In this document: piece by piece, positions 7,606 through 17,222 of the stretch
How the letters are laid out: the number at the start of each line of letters is the position of its first letter
Numbering within the stretch: position 1 is the stretch's first letter
Source: Lachnospiraceae bacterium
GTDB lineage: Bacteria > Bacillota > Clostridia > Lachnospirales > Lachnospiraceae
Assembly (NCBI GenBank): GCA_900767585.1
Contig: CAAFZP010000129.1
Coordinates: 1-64,000 of the forward strand
Reading direction: 5' to 3'
DNA length: 64,000 bases
Notes under the pieces: generated by a model
The model's database searches: none
Told to the model about the DNA's origin: nothing
What the model saw: only the letters and a program-made list of their open reading frames with translations
Translations under genes and position numbers: made by a program

Positions 7606-8520
7606 TCATTCATGCAGAATTTCCAGCATATCAAGTAATTTCACAAAAGTGTCCTGCCCATCCAGACACGTATCCACAAGCCAGCCATTTTCCCTTCTCC
7701 ACTCAGAAAGTCCTCTGTAATAAAAACTTTTTTTGCTATCCTCAATAATAAAAGGAATGACGTTGTTTTTGAGGCATTCCTTTAGGGCTATCAGCCTCCC
7801 GACTCTTCCGTTCCCGTCTTGAAAAGGATGAATGTATTCAAATTCTGCGTGAAATTCAATAATATCGTCTATCGTAACATTATCCTTGGCATTATATCTT
7901 TCCAGAAGTGCCCGCATATCTCTGGCAACTTCTGAAGGTTTTGAGGTTTCTCTTCCCCCAACTACATTCGCACGTTTTTTATAATCTCCTACTGCAAACC
8001 AGGGAAGTGCTGCGTCCTTTGTATCATGCTTAAGCATGAAATGCAGTTTTTTTATGATTTCTTCCGTCAGTTTCTTCTCTGCAATATCAATGCAATAATC
8101 AATCGCTCTGAAATGATGAACCGTTTCCAGAATATCATCCACGAGGATACCGTCTCCCATGTTAATCGTGTTCGTTTCAAAAATAAGTCTAGTCTGGTCC
8201 TCCGAAAGTTTACTGCCTTCCATATGATTGGAATTGTAGGTCATTCTAACTTGAAGTTCATGATACAGACCTCCGGAAAGCTGTATTTCTTTTTCGTCCC
8301 TTAATATCTGAAGAATTTTGTTATCTGCTTCCTTGCGGCAAAGAAGTTCGGGCGCAACATTTAAATACCCGGCAATTCTGTTTAGGCTACGCGCGGATAA
8401 TTTCTCACCTTTTGCAATTTTGGCAACGGTACGCGTGGATAAACCCGCTTCCGTACTGAGTTCTGTTTTTCCAATTCCTTTTTCTTTTAAAATTTTTTCA
8501 AGTCCAGCATATGAAATCAC
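7606..8520 (-). CDS. Fic domain protein with N-terminal XRE helix-turn-helix
   Basis: A 304-residue protein with an XRE-type DNA-binding domain (residues 1-62, KTELSTEAGLSTRTVAKIAKGE) and a Fic domain. Fic enzymes usually transfer AMP to a hydroxyl of a target protein. The catalytic motif HPFQDGNGRVGR matches HxFx(D/E)GNGRxxR fully. The segment SNHMEG upstream fits the [ST]xxxE[GN] inhibitory helix, so it is a self-inhibited (class II type) Fic protein. The start is GTG at 8520, with GGAGG eight bases upstream. ATCTTTAC repeats in the promoter suggest that the HTH represses its own gene. The target is unknown. It may act as a one-gene toxin/regulator or as a reversible AMPylator. Confidence 0.9.
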   Translation of the reverse strand: MISYAGLEKILKEKGIGKTELSTEAGLSTRTVAKIAKGEKLSARSLNRIAGYLNVAPELLCRKEADNKILQILRDEKEIQLSGGLYHELQVRMTYNSNHMEGSKLSEDQTRLIFETNTINMGDGILVDDILETVHHFRAIDYCIDIAEKKLTEEIIKKLHFMLKHDTKDAALPWFAVGDYKKRANVVGGRETSKPSEVARDMRALLERYNAKDNVTIDDIIEFHAEFEYIHPFQDGNGRVGRLIALKECLKNNVIPFIIEDSKKSFYYRGLSEWRRENGWLVDTCLDGQDTFVKLLDMLEILHE

Positions 8521-8539
8521 TTCCGTAACCTCCTTTTAT

Positions 8540-8614
8540 ATCTTTACTTATTATATCATTATTTTATCTAAAAAGTAAAGATTTCAGTCTGCATCAGACT
8601 AAAAAGGTAAAGAT
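8540..8614 (-). promoter_or_regulatory. Fic gene promoter with repeated ATCTTTAC operator half-sites
   Basis: ATCTTTAC occurs at 8540-8547 and its complement GTAAAGAT at 8575-8582 and 8607-8614. The two distal copies share the longer form (ATCTTTACYTTTTTAG on the minus strand) and flank a perfect dyad AGTCT-N5-AGACT (8586-8600). A TATAAT -10 box lies between the first and second copies. This arrangement fits autorepression by the XRE domain of the Fic protein. Confidence 0.55.
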
Positions 8615-8651
8615 CACCCCGTAAGTTTCCTTTACATTCCGCACTTTTCTT

Positions 8652-8768
8652 TCAAAAAAGCAAAACTCCGGCAATATCTGACAGCAAGCCCTTTTGCAGG
8701 GATGCAAACATTACGGAGAACAACAGTCCCATGGGAATGCCCCATCCCAGCCAGCATATGTTTTTCAT
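8652..8768 (-). CDS. Possible small hydrophobic protein (38 residues)
   Basis: An open frame directly after the metallo-beta-lactamase gene, with TTGGAG eight bases before the ATG, encodes a 38-residue peptide with one membrane-spanning stretch (CWLGWGIPMGLLFSVMFASL). The segment GIPMGLLFS resembles small membrane proteins of this group, but I cannot name a family. The frame ends in a run of six T bases; adding one T would extend it by seven residues, so it could be a frameshifted end. It is probably co-transcribed with the upstream gene. Confidence 0.35.
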   Translation of the reverse strand: MKNICWLGWGIPMGLLFSVMFASLQKGLLSDIAGVLLF

Positions 8769-8791
8769 AATGGTCTCCAATCTTTTCATAA

Positions 8792-9607
8792 TTACCGGAT
8801 GAAAGCATCATAAGGTGCTTTATCATCAAATGGCTTTCTTTTACTAAATTGCGCTGATTCATCAATGTGTGCAAATATAACGTCAGAATATTTTCTGATA
8901 CCACTATGCCCTGTGCAGACATATTCCAGTTGAATATGTTGGGTATTATCAATCAATGCCTTCAATTTCACCAGAGACTTTTTGTTCATGCCCGGATATT
9001 GGGTGAAAAAATCAAAAAAACTATATCCACCTTTTTCATTTATTGCAAGACAATCTCCGGTAAACAAAATCTTATCATCAACAATATAACAGGTATGCCC
9101 CAGAGTATGTCCGGGTGTAGGAATAGATTGCACCTTAATTCCTCCGATATCAAACTTTTCATTTTTATCTATGGCGTAATATCCTTCTTTAATTCTGACA
9201 CAATTTTTAATCTTCACCCCTAATTTTGTCATACGATGGATGCTTCCATTCAAGTATGCGCTTTCCGCTTTCCCCAGGTACACTTGTGCATTTGGGTATA
9301 TATTTGTTCCGCTTGTGTCAATTCCACCACAATGATCCACATCGGCATGAGTAATAAAAACATGTTTAATTTCTTCTGGATTAATACCTATTTGTTGAAA
9401 AGAATTTTCAACACCACGATAATTCAAATGTCCTGAATCAACAGCTATTGTCACGCCATTTTTGGTATAAAACCAAAGATTTACATCCCCTTGCCTGATA
9501 CAACTTATTCCGCATTCATAATTTCCTGTTTCTGCCGGATTGCAGTATTTTTTCCCCTTCATAATATGGCGCTTTATTTTATCATCAAAAAAATACATAA
9601 ACTTCAT
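8792..9607 (-). CDS. Metallo-beta-lactamase fold hydrolase
   Basis: A 271-residue protein of the metallo-beta-lactamase superfamily. The dinuclear metal motif is THADVDHCG (HxDxDH variant, with His-Ala-Asp-Val-Asp-His), followed by TPGHTLGHTC, FTGDCLAI and VCTGHSG, which supply the remaining ligands. The family includes lactonases, glyoxalase II-like enzymes and other hydrolases; the substrate is not evident here. No signal peptide is seen, so it is probably cytoplasmic. AAGGAGGA lies ten bases before the ATG, and a TATAAT box sits just upstream. The next gene upstream is an AraC-type regulator in the same orientation, a likely controller. Confidence 0.85.
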   Translation of the reverse strand: MKFMYFFDDKIKRHIMKGKKYCNPAETGNYECGISCIRQGDVNLWFYTKNGVTIAVDSGHLNYRGVENSFQQIGINPEEIKHVFITHADVDHCGGIDTSGTNIYPNAQVYLGKAESAYLNGSIHRMTKLGVKIKNCVRIKEGYYAIDKNEKFDIGGIKVQSIPTPGHTLGHTCYIVDDKILFTGDCLAINEKGGYSFFDFFTQYPGMNKKSLVKLKALIDNTQHIQLEYVCTGHSGIRKYSDVIFAHIDESAQFSKRKPFDDKAPYDAFIR

Positions 9608-9692
9608 AGCAATTTTCTCCTCCTTATAATTATATTAGCCACTATAACCGAAGGGAAAATTTTTTGCTTTCAAAAATCTGCTGTTTTTCTGT

Positions 9693-10406
9693 TTATTTTA
9701 ATACATCCGTAATAGAAACACCCGTTAATTTCTTACAAGTGTATGCAAGATGTGCCGAACTTGAGAAACCGCTTTCCTGCGCTGCCCAGGTAATTTTACT
9801 ACCCGTGCTTATCAATCTGTATGCATATTCCATTCTGCGCATCAGAATATAACTTTTTAGCGAATTTCCCGCTTCTTCCTTGAATAAATGCGTCAACCTG
9901 CTTTCAGAAAGGAAAACTTTCTCCGCAATCTGCTTAACACTGTAACTTAACCATTCCCCAGAAATAACTTTGCTGATTATCAGTTCAATCCTTTCATCTC
10001 TTACGTTGTTTTTTCCTGTTGAAATACCCATGGCAAGAAACATATTTTCAACAATACGTATAATTTCATTCTCCGGCAAATTGTGAATATCATCTGATAT
10101 CTCTGCAATTTCATCCGAAACATTGCAGTAGGAACCGCCTTTTATATATTGCTCGCGAATCTGTTCCGCAATAATGCTTGTGGGATCAATCAGCAGAAAA
10201 AAAGCGCAATTGTTTCCTGCTTCAACTGCATGCCTGACTCTTGAATCAAGCAGAATAATATTCCCCTGTATATTTTCTTTACCCACTGTAATTCTGCATC
10301 CTTTTTTCCCTGCAAACAAATGCAGAAATGGATGTTTATGAATGTCCGTCTTATAATATGATGGTATAATAACAATATATGAACTTTGAAAAATAAGACT
10401 ACTCAT
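9693..10406 (-). CDS. AraC family transcriptional regulator
   Basis: A 237-residue protein with an N-terminal cupin-like sensing region (HKHPFLHLFAGKKG, DSRVRHAVEAG) and a C-terminal AraC double helix-turn-helix (about 135-237). Visible motifs include YSVKQIAEKVFLSESRLTHLF, RRMEYAYRLISTG and AAQESGFSSSAHLAYTCKKLTG. The start at 10406 is chosen for GAGGA seven bases upstream; a longer reading starting at 10433 has no good ribosome site. It is followed 85 bases later by the metallo-beta-lactamase fold gene, its probable target. The ligand is unknown. Confidence 0.85.
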   Translation of the reverse strand: MSSLIFQSSYIVIIPSYYKTDIHKHPFLHLFAGKKGCRITVGKENIQGNIILLDSRVRHAVEAGNNCAFFLLIDPTSIIAEQIREQYIKGGSYCNVSDEIAEISDDIHNLPENEIIRIVENMFLAMGISTGKNNVRDERIELIISKVISGEWLSYSVKQIAEKVFLSESRLTHLFKEEAGNSLKSYILMRRMEYAYRLISTGSKITWAAQESGFSSSAHLAYTCKKLTGVSITDVLK

Positions 10407-10551
10407 TTTTTCGTCCTCATACTCCCTGCCCATCTGTCCAAACTCTCTATTGCGGTACGCTAATTAAAGCTCTGCAATTTTTGTCTCGATACTGAGGCAA
10501 AACCCTGGTATCATGCCAGAAGCTGTAACCTTACCAGATTCCTGCCAAATC

Positions 10552-11016
10552 CTATAACGAAATTCTCATATTATGATACTTGGCTACAACATCTTCAAAC
10601 CCAACAGATTGGTATAAGGAATATCCATCCTCTGTTGCCTTTAATTCAATAATGCTCACGTTTTCTGCTTTTGCGTCCTCCAACATCATGTTCATTAATT
10701 TCTTAGCATATCCTTTTTTCCTATACTCTGGCTTCGTATAAACATTCAAAACAGTCCCCGTCTTCCCGGTAATAAATGATGGGCTCATAGGTTTTTCCAC
10801 GATCAACAAGAATGCACAGGAAACGATATCCTTCTCATTGCGTGCAACATAGACCATTAGATCCTTATTAAGGTGTTTTTCATAATAACCTGGCAATAAT
10901 GACTCTATCAATTTTAAATCCGCATCCCCAATTTCTCCTAAATCCTCTTGCAAATATGTGATTCTAAGTTCTGTCAACATACCTGTATCTTGAGCAGTTG
11001 CTTTTTCAAATGTCAT
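10552..11016 (-). CDS. GNAT family N-acetyltransferase
   Basis: A 154-residue acetyl-CoA-dependent acetyltransferase. The acetyl-CoA loop is NVYTKPEYRKKGYAKKLM (R/QxxGxG/A type), with an ELKATEDGYSLYQSVGFED end typical of the fold. The start at 11016 is chosen because GGAGG sits seven bases upstream; an ATG two codons earlier is too close to it. It lies downstream of a broken HTH gene. The substrate (amine, peptide or antibiotic) cannot be inferred. Confidence 0.85.
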   Translation of the reverse strand: MTFEKATAQDTGMLTELRITYLQEDLGEIGDADLKLIESLLPGYYEKHLNKDLMVYVARNEKDIVSCAFLLIVEKPMSPSFITGKTGTVLNVYTKPEYRKKGYAKKLMNMMLEDAKAENVSIIELKATEDGYSLYQSVGFEDVVAKYHNMRISL

Positions 11017-11055
11017 TGTCATTCCTCCGAATGCTTTTATTAATATCCTCTAACT

Positions 11056-11289
11056 TTAGATTGGTACAAATACTGTGTTCCTACTTGTTGCACGCTTCTT
11101 TGTCAGAAGATTAAGATCCTGCATCTGTCTGCCCATTTCATCGTCCTTCGCTACAAGAAGTATATCCTTGTCCATACCTCCTAATGCATGCAAAACAGCG
11201 GCATAAATCCCAATCGCAACCGCCGGACTTCCTGACTCGACCTTCCACAAAGAAGATCTACTGATTCCTGCATGTTCAGCGAAAACTTC
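11056..11289 (-). pseudogene. N-terminally truncated XRE (HipB-like) regulator remnant
   Basis: The 77 codons after the panF stop encode EVFAEHAGISRSSLWKVESGSP and then AVLHALGGMDKDILLVAKDD. This is the second half of an XRE helix-turn-helix plus the conserved tail of HipB-like antitoxins (LLVAKDDEMGRQMQDLNLL). The first helices and the start codon are missing. The frame is the same as that of panF, separated only by its TAG, so a deletion seems to have joined the two. No HipA kinase gene follows. It is either dead or read only by unusual initiation. Confidence 0.75.
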
Positions 11290-12777
11290 CTAAAAACACT
11301 TATCCAGAATATCCGCATCCAGTCCTTTTCGCCCGGTAATCGCACCAATTACAAAATACAGAACTGCACCGACAAGAAGTCCCCATACAACAGCGTTGAT
11401 TCCTCCGACATGGATGTTGTATGTGGCGAAAATATAAGTTGCAACCGCGCCGATACTGCTGCATACTGCCGCCTGCTTCGTTCCCTTCTTCCAGAACAGA
11501 CCACCAACGAGCGGCCAGAAGAAGGTACATTCCAAACCGCCAAACGCAAACATATTCAACAAGAATATAATATCCGGCGGATTGATTGTCAGAATCATCA
11601 CAACTGCGCCAAGCACCATCGTAAGAATGGTGCTCACAAGCTTTACATGCTTCTGATAAGATTCATTTTTCACCGGATCGTCCTTCACCACATAGTTCTT
11701 CCATAAATCCTTAACGATTGCCGCAGTCGCAAGAATCAGAAGGGAATCTGTGGTCGACATAACGGCTGCCATCGGTGCAGCAAGGAAGATCGCAGCGACT
11801 CCCGGCGGCATGATCTTCTGCACGATATATGGGATAAAATAATCGGACGTCGGAAGGTTGTCTGTATCGACCAGTGCGCCCGCCCATGTACCAGCCAGAT
11901 GCATACCAATGATTACGAAGCTGCATGTCAGCACACCGATCCACATTGCTTTGTGCATACTCTTAGTATCCTTAAATCCCATAGCACGCACGGCTGTCTG
12001 CGGAAGTCCCAATGTTCCGAATCCAACCAGAATCCAATAACTAAGCAACCCTCCCGGCGTATATTTCGAGAAGATATCGTCGTACACATCCGGCAGATTT
12101 GCAGCCAGTCCCGCATCGATTGACGCAAGCCCGCCGCCCTCTTTTAAGACGAAAAATATAAACAGGAATGTTCCAATGCACATAACGATTCCCTGTATCG
12201 TATCCGTAATCACAACCGCACTGAATCCGCCAATCGCCGTATACAGAATCTCGACCGTTCCAAAGATCAACAACGATGTCACATGATCGAGTCCTGTTAT
12301 GGATGCGATCAGCGTCGCACCACCTGTAAACTGACTGATCATCTGTGCGATGAAAAATGCGATCAGCCCAAGGCTCGTAAATATCACAAGTGCATCACTT
12401 TTGTATCGCGCCTTGAAGTATCCGACAACTGTAACTGCACCGACTCTACGTGATACGAGCGCCAGTTTATTTCCAAGCACACCAAGCACTAGAAATGTAA
12501 CCGGCACCTGAATCGCCGCAATCCACGCCTGTGCATATCCATAGGTAAGTCCAGCCGCACCCGGTCCGGAAATAAAGGAACTGGCAGATGTATATGTCGC
12601 CATAATCGTCATCGCAAGCACGATGCCGTTCATATTTCTTCCGCCGATAAAATATTTGTTCTCCGCAGATGTATGCAAACTTCTCTCTGCTTTTTTGCTG
12701 TACGCAAAGCTCACTACAACATTGAATAAAAGATATCCGAGAAACACGGATAAAATAATAATCTGATTACTGCTCAT
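11290..12777 (-). CDS. panF: Sodium/pantothenate symporter
   Basis: A 495-residue member of the solute:sodium symporter family with about 13 membrane segments, importing pantothenate (vitamin B5) with sodium. Family signatures include YFIGGRNMNGIVLAMTIMATYTSASSFISGPGAAG near the N-terminus and LAAPMAAVMSTTDSLLILATAAIVKDL. The pairing with YhdT directly upstream is characteristic of PanF. The ATG at 12777 overlaps the yhdT stop, so translation is coupled. The last residues (DILDKCF) abut a truncated HTH gene in the same frame, so the native C-terminus may have been altered by that deletion. An importer suggests use of external pantothenate. Confidence 0.9.
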   Translation of the reverse strand: MSSNQIIILSVFLGYLLFNVVVSFAYSKKAERSLHTSAENKYFIGGRNMNGIVLAMTIMATYTSASSFISGPGAAGLTYGYAQAWIAAIQVPVTFLVLGVLGNKLALVSRRVGAVTVVGYFKARYKSDALVIFTSLGLIAFFIAQMISQFTGGATLIASITGLDHVTSLLIFGTVEILYTAIGGFSAVVITDTIQGIVMCIGTFLFIFFVLKEGGGLASIDAGLAANLPDVYDDIFSKYTPGGLLSYWILVGFGTLGLPQTAVRAMGFKDTKSMHKAMWIGVLTCSFVIIGMHLAGTWAGALVDTDNLPTSDYFIPYIVQKIMPPGVAAIFLAAPMAAVMSTTDSLLILATAAIVKDLWKNYVVKDDPVKNESYQKHVKLVSTILTMVLGAVVMILTINPPDIIFLLNMFAFGGLECTFFWPLVGGLFWKKGTKQAAVCSSIGAVATYIFATYNIHVGGINAVVWGLLVGAVLYFVIGAITGRKGLDADILDKCF

Positions 12778-13033
12778 TATCCGTTTCCTCCTCATAAGAA
12801 AAATCTACAAACACGAATCTGAGCAGCCAGAATACCCCGATGATTGCAATCACGACTGTCCCTAACACAGAAACCACAAACCATGCCGGCATATGGAACA
12901 ACGTCCAATCCACCGAATTCAGCAAGAACGCCGTCAGCACATGCCACAAAAAGCAGATCCCAACAACGATCAGTGTGGCTTTGATTTCTTTTATACACTG
13001 CTTATGTTTCTCTTCCTTTGTTAATTTCTTCAT
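12767..13033 (-). CDS. yhdT: YhdT family membrane protein (DUF997)
   Basis: An 88-residue protein with two membrane helices (IVVGICFLWHVLTAFLL and WFVVSVLGTVVIAIIGVFWLL) and a charged N-terminus (MKKLTKEEKHKQ). The family is regularly encoded next to panF and may help assemble or tune the symporter, although its role is not established. The start at 13033 is chosen for GTGGAGA close upstream; a longer reading begins inside a gene remnant. Its stop overlaps the panF start. Confidence 0.85.
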   Translation of the reverse strand: MKKLTKEEKHKQCIKEIKATLIVVGICFLWHVLTAFLLNSVDWTLFHMPAWFVVSVLGTVVIAIIGVFWLLRFVFVDFSYEEETDNEQ

Positions 13034-13140
13034 TCTCCACGCTCCCTCTCTTCCCATCTCATATATAAAAGCGGGTACGGATTTCCTTTCTCATCCAGAT
13101 CCGTCCTTTTATACGTCTCAAATCCCAGATGTTCATAAAA
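13030..13140 (-). pseudogene. GNAT acetyltransferase C-terminal remnant
   Basis: The minus strand encodes FYEHLGFETYKRTD and then NPYPLLYMRWEE before a TGA that overlaps the yhdT start. FYEHLGFE is the typical last helix and strand of GNAT acetyltransferases. In-frame stops lie immediately upstream and no start codon is available, so only a scrap of about 36 residues survives. Confidence 0.65.
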
Positions 13141-13191
13141 TTAATCCAGCATCCTATCGGCAATATATCTCAACGATATCGACCTTGTTTT

Positions 13192-13854
13192 TCAATTATA
13201 TTTTGCCGATAGTTCCTCTGCATTTTTCCGCAACCACTTATAATCCGATTGCTTCGCCCGCTCCAAATACGCTTCTAATCTCGGTGAGTTGAGCTTCGTC
13301 AATACATGCAGCGCCATGATTTTTTGATATTCATCTTCCGAGGAAGCCGCCGGATATTTTCCACGATCCCAGAATTCAAACGCATAGCGCTCCGCACATT
13401 CCGGCTTTAATTCTGCCATCGTCTGAAGTGCCATTCTGGAAGTGTATTCGTATTCTGATTTGATAAACAAAAAGAGCAACTCCGGATCGCAGCCCTCGTA
13501 ATCTCCAAGATGTTTCGCAAACTGCCACTCTGCATTCACGTATTTTGATCCAATGCTCTTTCTTGCAAGCAATTCAAACCAGTCCCTGTGCAACACCAGT
13601 TTCTCTTCTACAAGCTCCTCACACTCATTATCTCTGGCTATTACAAACAGCAATGCATGGATCAGTGTCTCGTCGGCTTCGCTGCATGGATATTCATTTA
13701 CAACGACCTCCGCTGCACCACACAATTCTTCAAAATGCGGATACCCAAGCTCCCATTCTCCATTATCTCGTTCCTCCGACCATGTTGGTTGACATTGATC
13801 CGCCCATTTTGTGAACTTTTTAATTTCTTGAAATAGTTTTTCTTTTTTATTCAT
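13192..13854 (-). CDS. Hypothetical helical (HEAT-like) protein
   Basis: A 220-residue soluble protein that appears all-helical, built of repeated helix pairs rich in Leu, Glu and aromatic residues (for example LLFVIARDNECEELVEE, ARKSIGSKYVNAEWQFAKHLGDYEG, MALQTMAELKPECAERYAFEFW). It resembles HEAT-type repeat proteins, but I do not recognise the family. The ATG at 13854 overlaps the stop of the upstream membrane-protein gene (ATGAATAA), so the two are coupled and may act together. No catalytic motif is visible. Confidence 0.65.
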   Translation of the reverse strand: MNKKEKLFQEIKKFTKWADQCQPTWSEERDNGEWELGYPHFEELCGAAEVVVNEYPCSEADETLIHALLFVIARDNECEELVEEKLVLHRDWFELLARKSIGSKYVNAEWQFAKHLGDYEGCDPELLFLFIKSEYEYTSRMALQTMAELKPECAERYAFEFWDRGKYPAASSEDEYQKIMALHVLTKLNSPRLEAYLERAKQSDYKWLRKNAEELSAKYN

Positions 13855-14569
13855 AGTCTTCCAATTCCGCCGGATCATCCGCCATTTTTAATTCAGACGC
13901 TGCCACTTGTTTATCACCCATCTGTGTCTTATACATATATTTCGTTATTGACACCGCCAGATTACTCACGAGCGCACAGACAATTGCCCAGAAGATTGCA
14001 AATACAATTATATTCTCAAGATTCAGGCGCTCTTTACGCGTTTTGTCACATTCCACATCATCCCGGTACTTCTCTGTGTTCATCTGCCGCCGCAGGATTA
14101 CCGCAAGAATAAGCCAAACGCTATCCGAAACCAGACACACGGTGAACAGAAATGTACAGATATCCTTCATAAAATGCCATTTGATCAGATACATCACATC
14201 CACCACCAGAAACAGAACAAAGCATGCGAAATACATCCACATCCCAATCCGGCTGTGCTTTGCAAAAAGCGAGTTTCCTGCCTCGCGCGTCTTCGGAAGA
14301 TTGTTCAGATTATTCCCATATGTTTTTTTATTATCCGGGATTTCGTAGCCGTAGGCCCGCAGACGGGCAAAATACAGCTTTGCAGCGAGAACCACAACAT
14401 AACCCGGAAGTCCTACAAGCACGCCTGTATAAACTGCCATGATATAGAACACCTCTGTACCGGGAATTTCGAGAAATGAAAAAATCAGCCCGATAAGCAA
14501 AAGCACTGTAACTATAAGTGCACAATATTTCGCAGTTTTTGCAGTTATGTTATCGAATTTTATTTTCAT
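13847..14569 (-). CDS. Hypothetical membrane protein with about five helices
   Basis: A 240-residue integral membrane protein. Hydrophobic segments include CALIVTVLLLIGLIFSFL, VLVGLPGYVVVLAAKLYF, YFACFVLFLVVDVMYLI, FLFTVCLVSDSVWLILAV and NIIVFAIFWAIVCALVSNLAVSI. The loop after the second helix is charged and the C-terminal tail is acidic. I do not recognise the family. The start at 14569 has GGTGGAGG just upstream, and a consensus promoter lies about 40 bases further up. It is coupled to the downstream helical-repeat protein. Confidence 0.7.
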   Translation of the reverse strand: MKIKFDNITAKTAKYCALIVTVLLLIGLIFSFLEIPGTEVFYIMAVYTGVLVGLPGYVVVLAAKLYFARLRAYGYEIPDNKKTYGNNLNNLPKTREAGNSLFAKHSRIGMWMYFACFVLFLVVDVMYLIKWHFMKDICTFLFTVCLVSDSVWLILAVILRRQMNTEKYRDDVECDKTRKERLNLENIIVFAIFWAIVCALVSNLAVSITKYMYKTQMGDKQVAASELKMADDPAELEDYE

Positions 14570-14607
14570 ACCCCTCCACCTTTCTTCCATGACACGATTA
14601 TATTTTA

Positions 14608-14636
14608 ATTATAATAAACAATTTCCTGCATGCCAA
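14608..14636 (-). promoter_or_regulatory. Promoter of the 14.5 kb membrane protein operon
   Basis: On the minus strand TTGGCA (14636-14631), 17 bases, TATAAT (14613-14608). This is a good sigma-A-type promoter. Confidence 0.7.
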
Positions 14637-14730
14637 GACTTTTATAGTGACTTCTCTCCAATCGGCTCGTTGAACATTGTCCATTATCGAAATTCCCGCA
14701 GGCGCAATTTCCGCACGACGGCTTAACGTG

Positions 14731-14764
14731 AAAAAGCGGGCAATGAATCTGCTACATCGCCCGC
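14731..14764 (-). terminator. Terminator after enolase
   Basis: On the minus strand GCGGGC(GATG) pairs with (CATT)GCCCGC around a nine-base loop, followed by TTTTT, 27 bases past the enolase stop. Confidence 0.85.
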
Positions 14765-14790
14765 CTTGTCTCTCATTTATTATATTTCAT

Positions 14791-16152
<1,362 letters not shown>

Positions 16153-16166
16153 TCACTCATTTCCCT

Positions 16167-16194
16167 ATAATAATGGACGGATGCATATTCTCAA
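16167..16194 (-). promoter_or_regulatory. Probable enolase promoter
   Basis: On the minus strand TTGAGA (16194-16189) and TATTAT (16172-16167) are separated by 16 bases, about 80 bases before the enolase start. Confidence 0.5.
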
Positions 16195-16196
16195 TT

Positions 16197-16754
16197 TTAT
16201 GCACGGACCGTCATGTCGTATATGTTCCTGCCATCTTCATATACCCGTGCATACACATCCCTGCATTTTTTCAGCTTGCAGAAAAATGATATGGCCGCAG
16301 GAACATCATGATACACCTTCCATTCCCCGCAATAGGCACAGCCTTCCCCTTTCTTCTCGATGAAATCCCTTACATCTTCGATCGGATATCCGAGAAATAC
16401 ACCGATTTCATGCGGGAAACAGGGTTCCGTATTGATCCGCTCCTTCAATTTCTCTATGTAAGAAGCAAGATTTCCAGAATCTTTATAACCATAGTTTTGC
16501 AGAAATGTATACACTTCCGGATCCGCGATTCGATCTTCCAGCTTCGATTTGCGATACACATAAAGCAGATAGAAATCCTTTACATTTTTCATAAGCTTTA
16601 TATAGATTCCCTTTTGATTGAGACGCTTGTTCATCCTATGAATCGATTCTATGCATTCCCGTAGATTCTTAAATCGGAAATTATATAAATTCGCTGTTTT
16701 GATCCCTGCTAAGGTCGGAGCCGCATTCCGGATTAAGCTTTCTTCAAATCCCAT
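16197..16754 (-). CDS. DUF3793 family protein
   Basis: A 185-residue protein of the DUF3793 family, recognised by HEIGVFLGYPIEDVRDFI and the cysteine pair in GCAYCGEWKVYH. The N-terminal half is helical and basic; no membrane segment is seen. Function is unknown. The family is commonly encoded next to flavodoxin and iron-transport genes in Clostridia, which points to iron or redox homeostasis. The start at 16754 is chosen for AAGGA eight bases upstream, 13 bases after the flavodoxin stop, so the two share one transcript controlled by the tandem palindromes upstream of flavodoxin. Confidence 0.85.
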   Translation of the reverse strand: MGFEESLIRNAAPTLAGIKTANLYNFRFKNLRECIESIHRMNKRLNQKGIYIKLMKNVKDFYLLYVYRKSKLEDRIADPEVYTFLQNYGYKDSGNLASYIEKLKERINTEPCFPHEIGVFLGYPIEDVRDFIEKKGEGCAYCGEWKVYHDVPAAISFFCKLKKCRDVYARVYEDGRNIYDMTVRA

Positions 16755-16767
16755 ATATATCAGATCC

Positions 16768-17199
16768 TTAAATTGCTGCAAGTTTCTTTCCGAGTTCGTT
16801 GCATGCCGCAACCGCTTCCTCGTCCGGAGCCTCATGTGCGATCAGACCTTCTCCGTCGATCACGCTTGCGCCGGCTGCTGTCATACGATCAACCCAGTCA
16901 CGCATCCACTCGCCATCGCCCCAGCCATAAGAACCGAACAACGCGATCTGCTTTCCGGCTGCGATGCTTTCTACCTCTGCAACAAAAGGTTCCATCTCTG
17001 TCTCTTCCAATACCTCTGCTCCCATTGCCGGACATCCCATTGCGAATCCCGGAAGATCCTTCAACTCGTTAATGTCTGCCTCTGAAGGAGATAGGAACAC
17101 AGGCTCTTTCCCGGCTGCTGTTACGCCGTCACCAATTGCAGATGCCATCGCACCTGTATTTCCACCCTGTGTCCAAAAAACGATATAAACCTTATCCAT
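16768..17199 (-). CDS. Flavodoxin
   Basis: A 143-residue FMN-binding electron carrier. The phosphate loop is WTQGGNTGAMA, the 50s loop is around MGCPAMGAEVLEE and the 90s loop is SYGWGDGEWM. Flavodoxins replace ferredoxin as low-potential electron carriers when iron is scarce. Length is normal for a short-chain flavodoxin. TTGGAGGTG precedes the ATG. The promoter carries two GTTAG-N6-CTAAC palindromes, and the leader can form a stem, so expression is probably regulated, most likely by iron (inference). Co-transcribed with the DUF3793 gene. Confidence 0.93.
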   Translation of the reverse strand: MDKVYIVFWTQGGNTGAMASAIGDGVTAAGKEPVFLSPSEADINELKDLPGFAMGCPAMGAEVLEETEMEPFVAEVESIAAGKQIALFGSYGWGDGEWMRDWVDRMTAAGASVIDGEGLIAHEAPDEEAVAACNELGKKLAAI

Positions 17200-17222
17200 A
17201 AAACACCTCCAAATTTTTTATT

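Noticed and set aside
8632..8952. 106-codon minus-strand frame overlapping the metallo-beta-lactamase gene end
   Set aside because: It lies mostly inside the hydrolase gene in another frame. A shorter frame with a proper ribosome site at 8768 explains the downstream part better.
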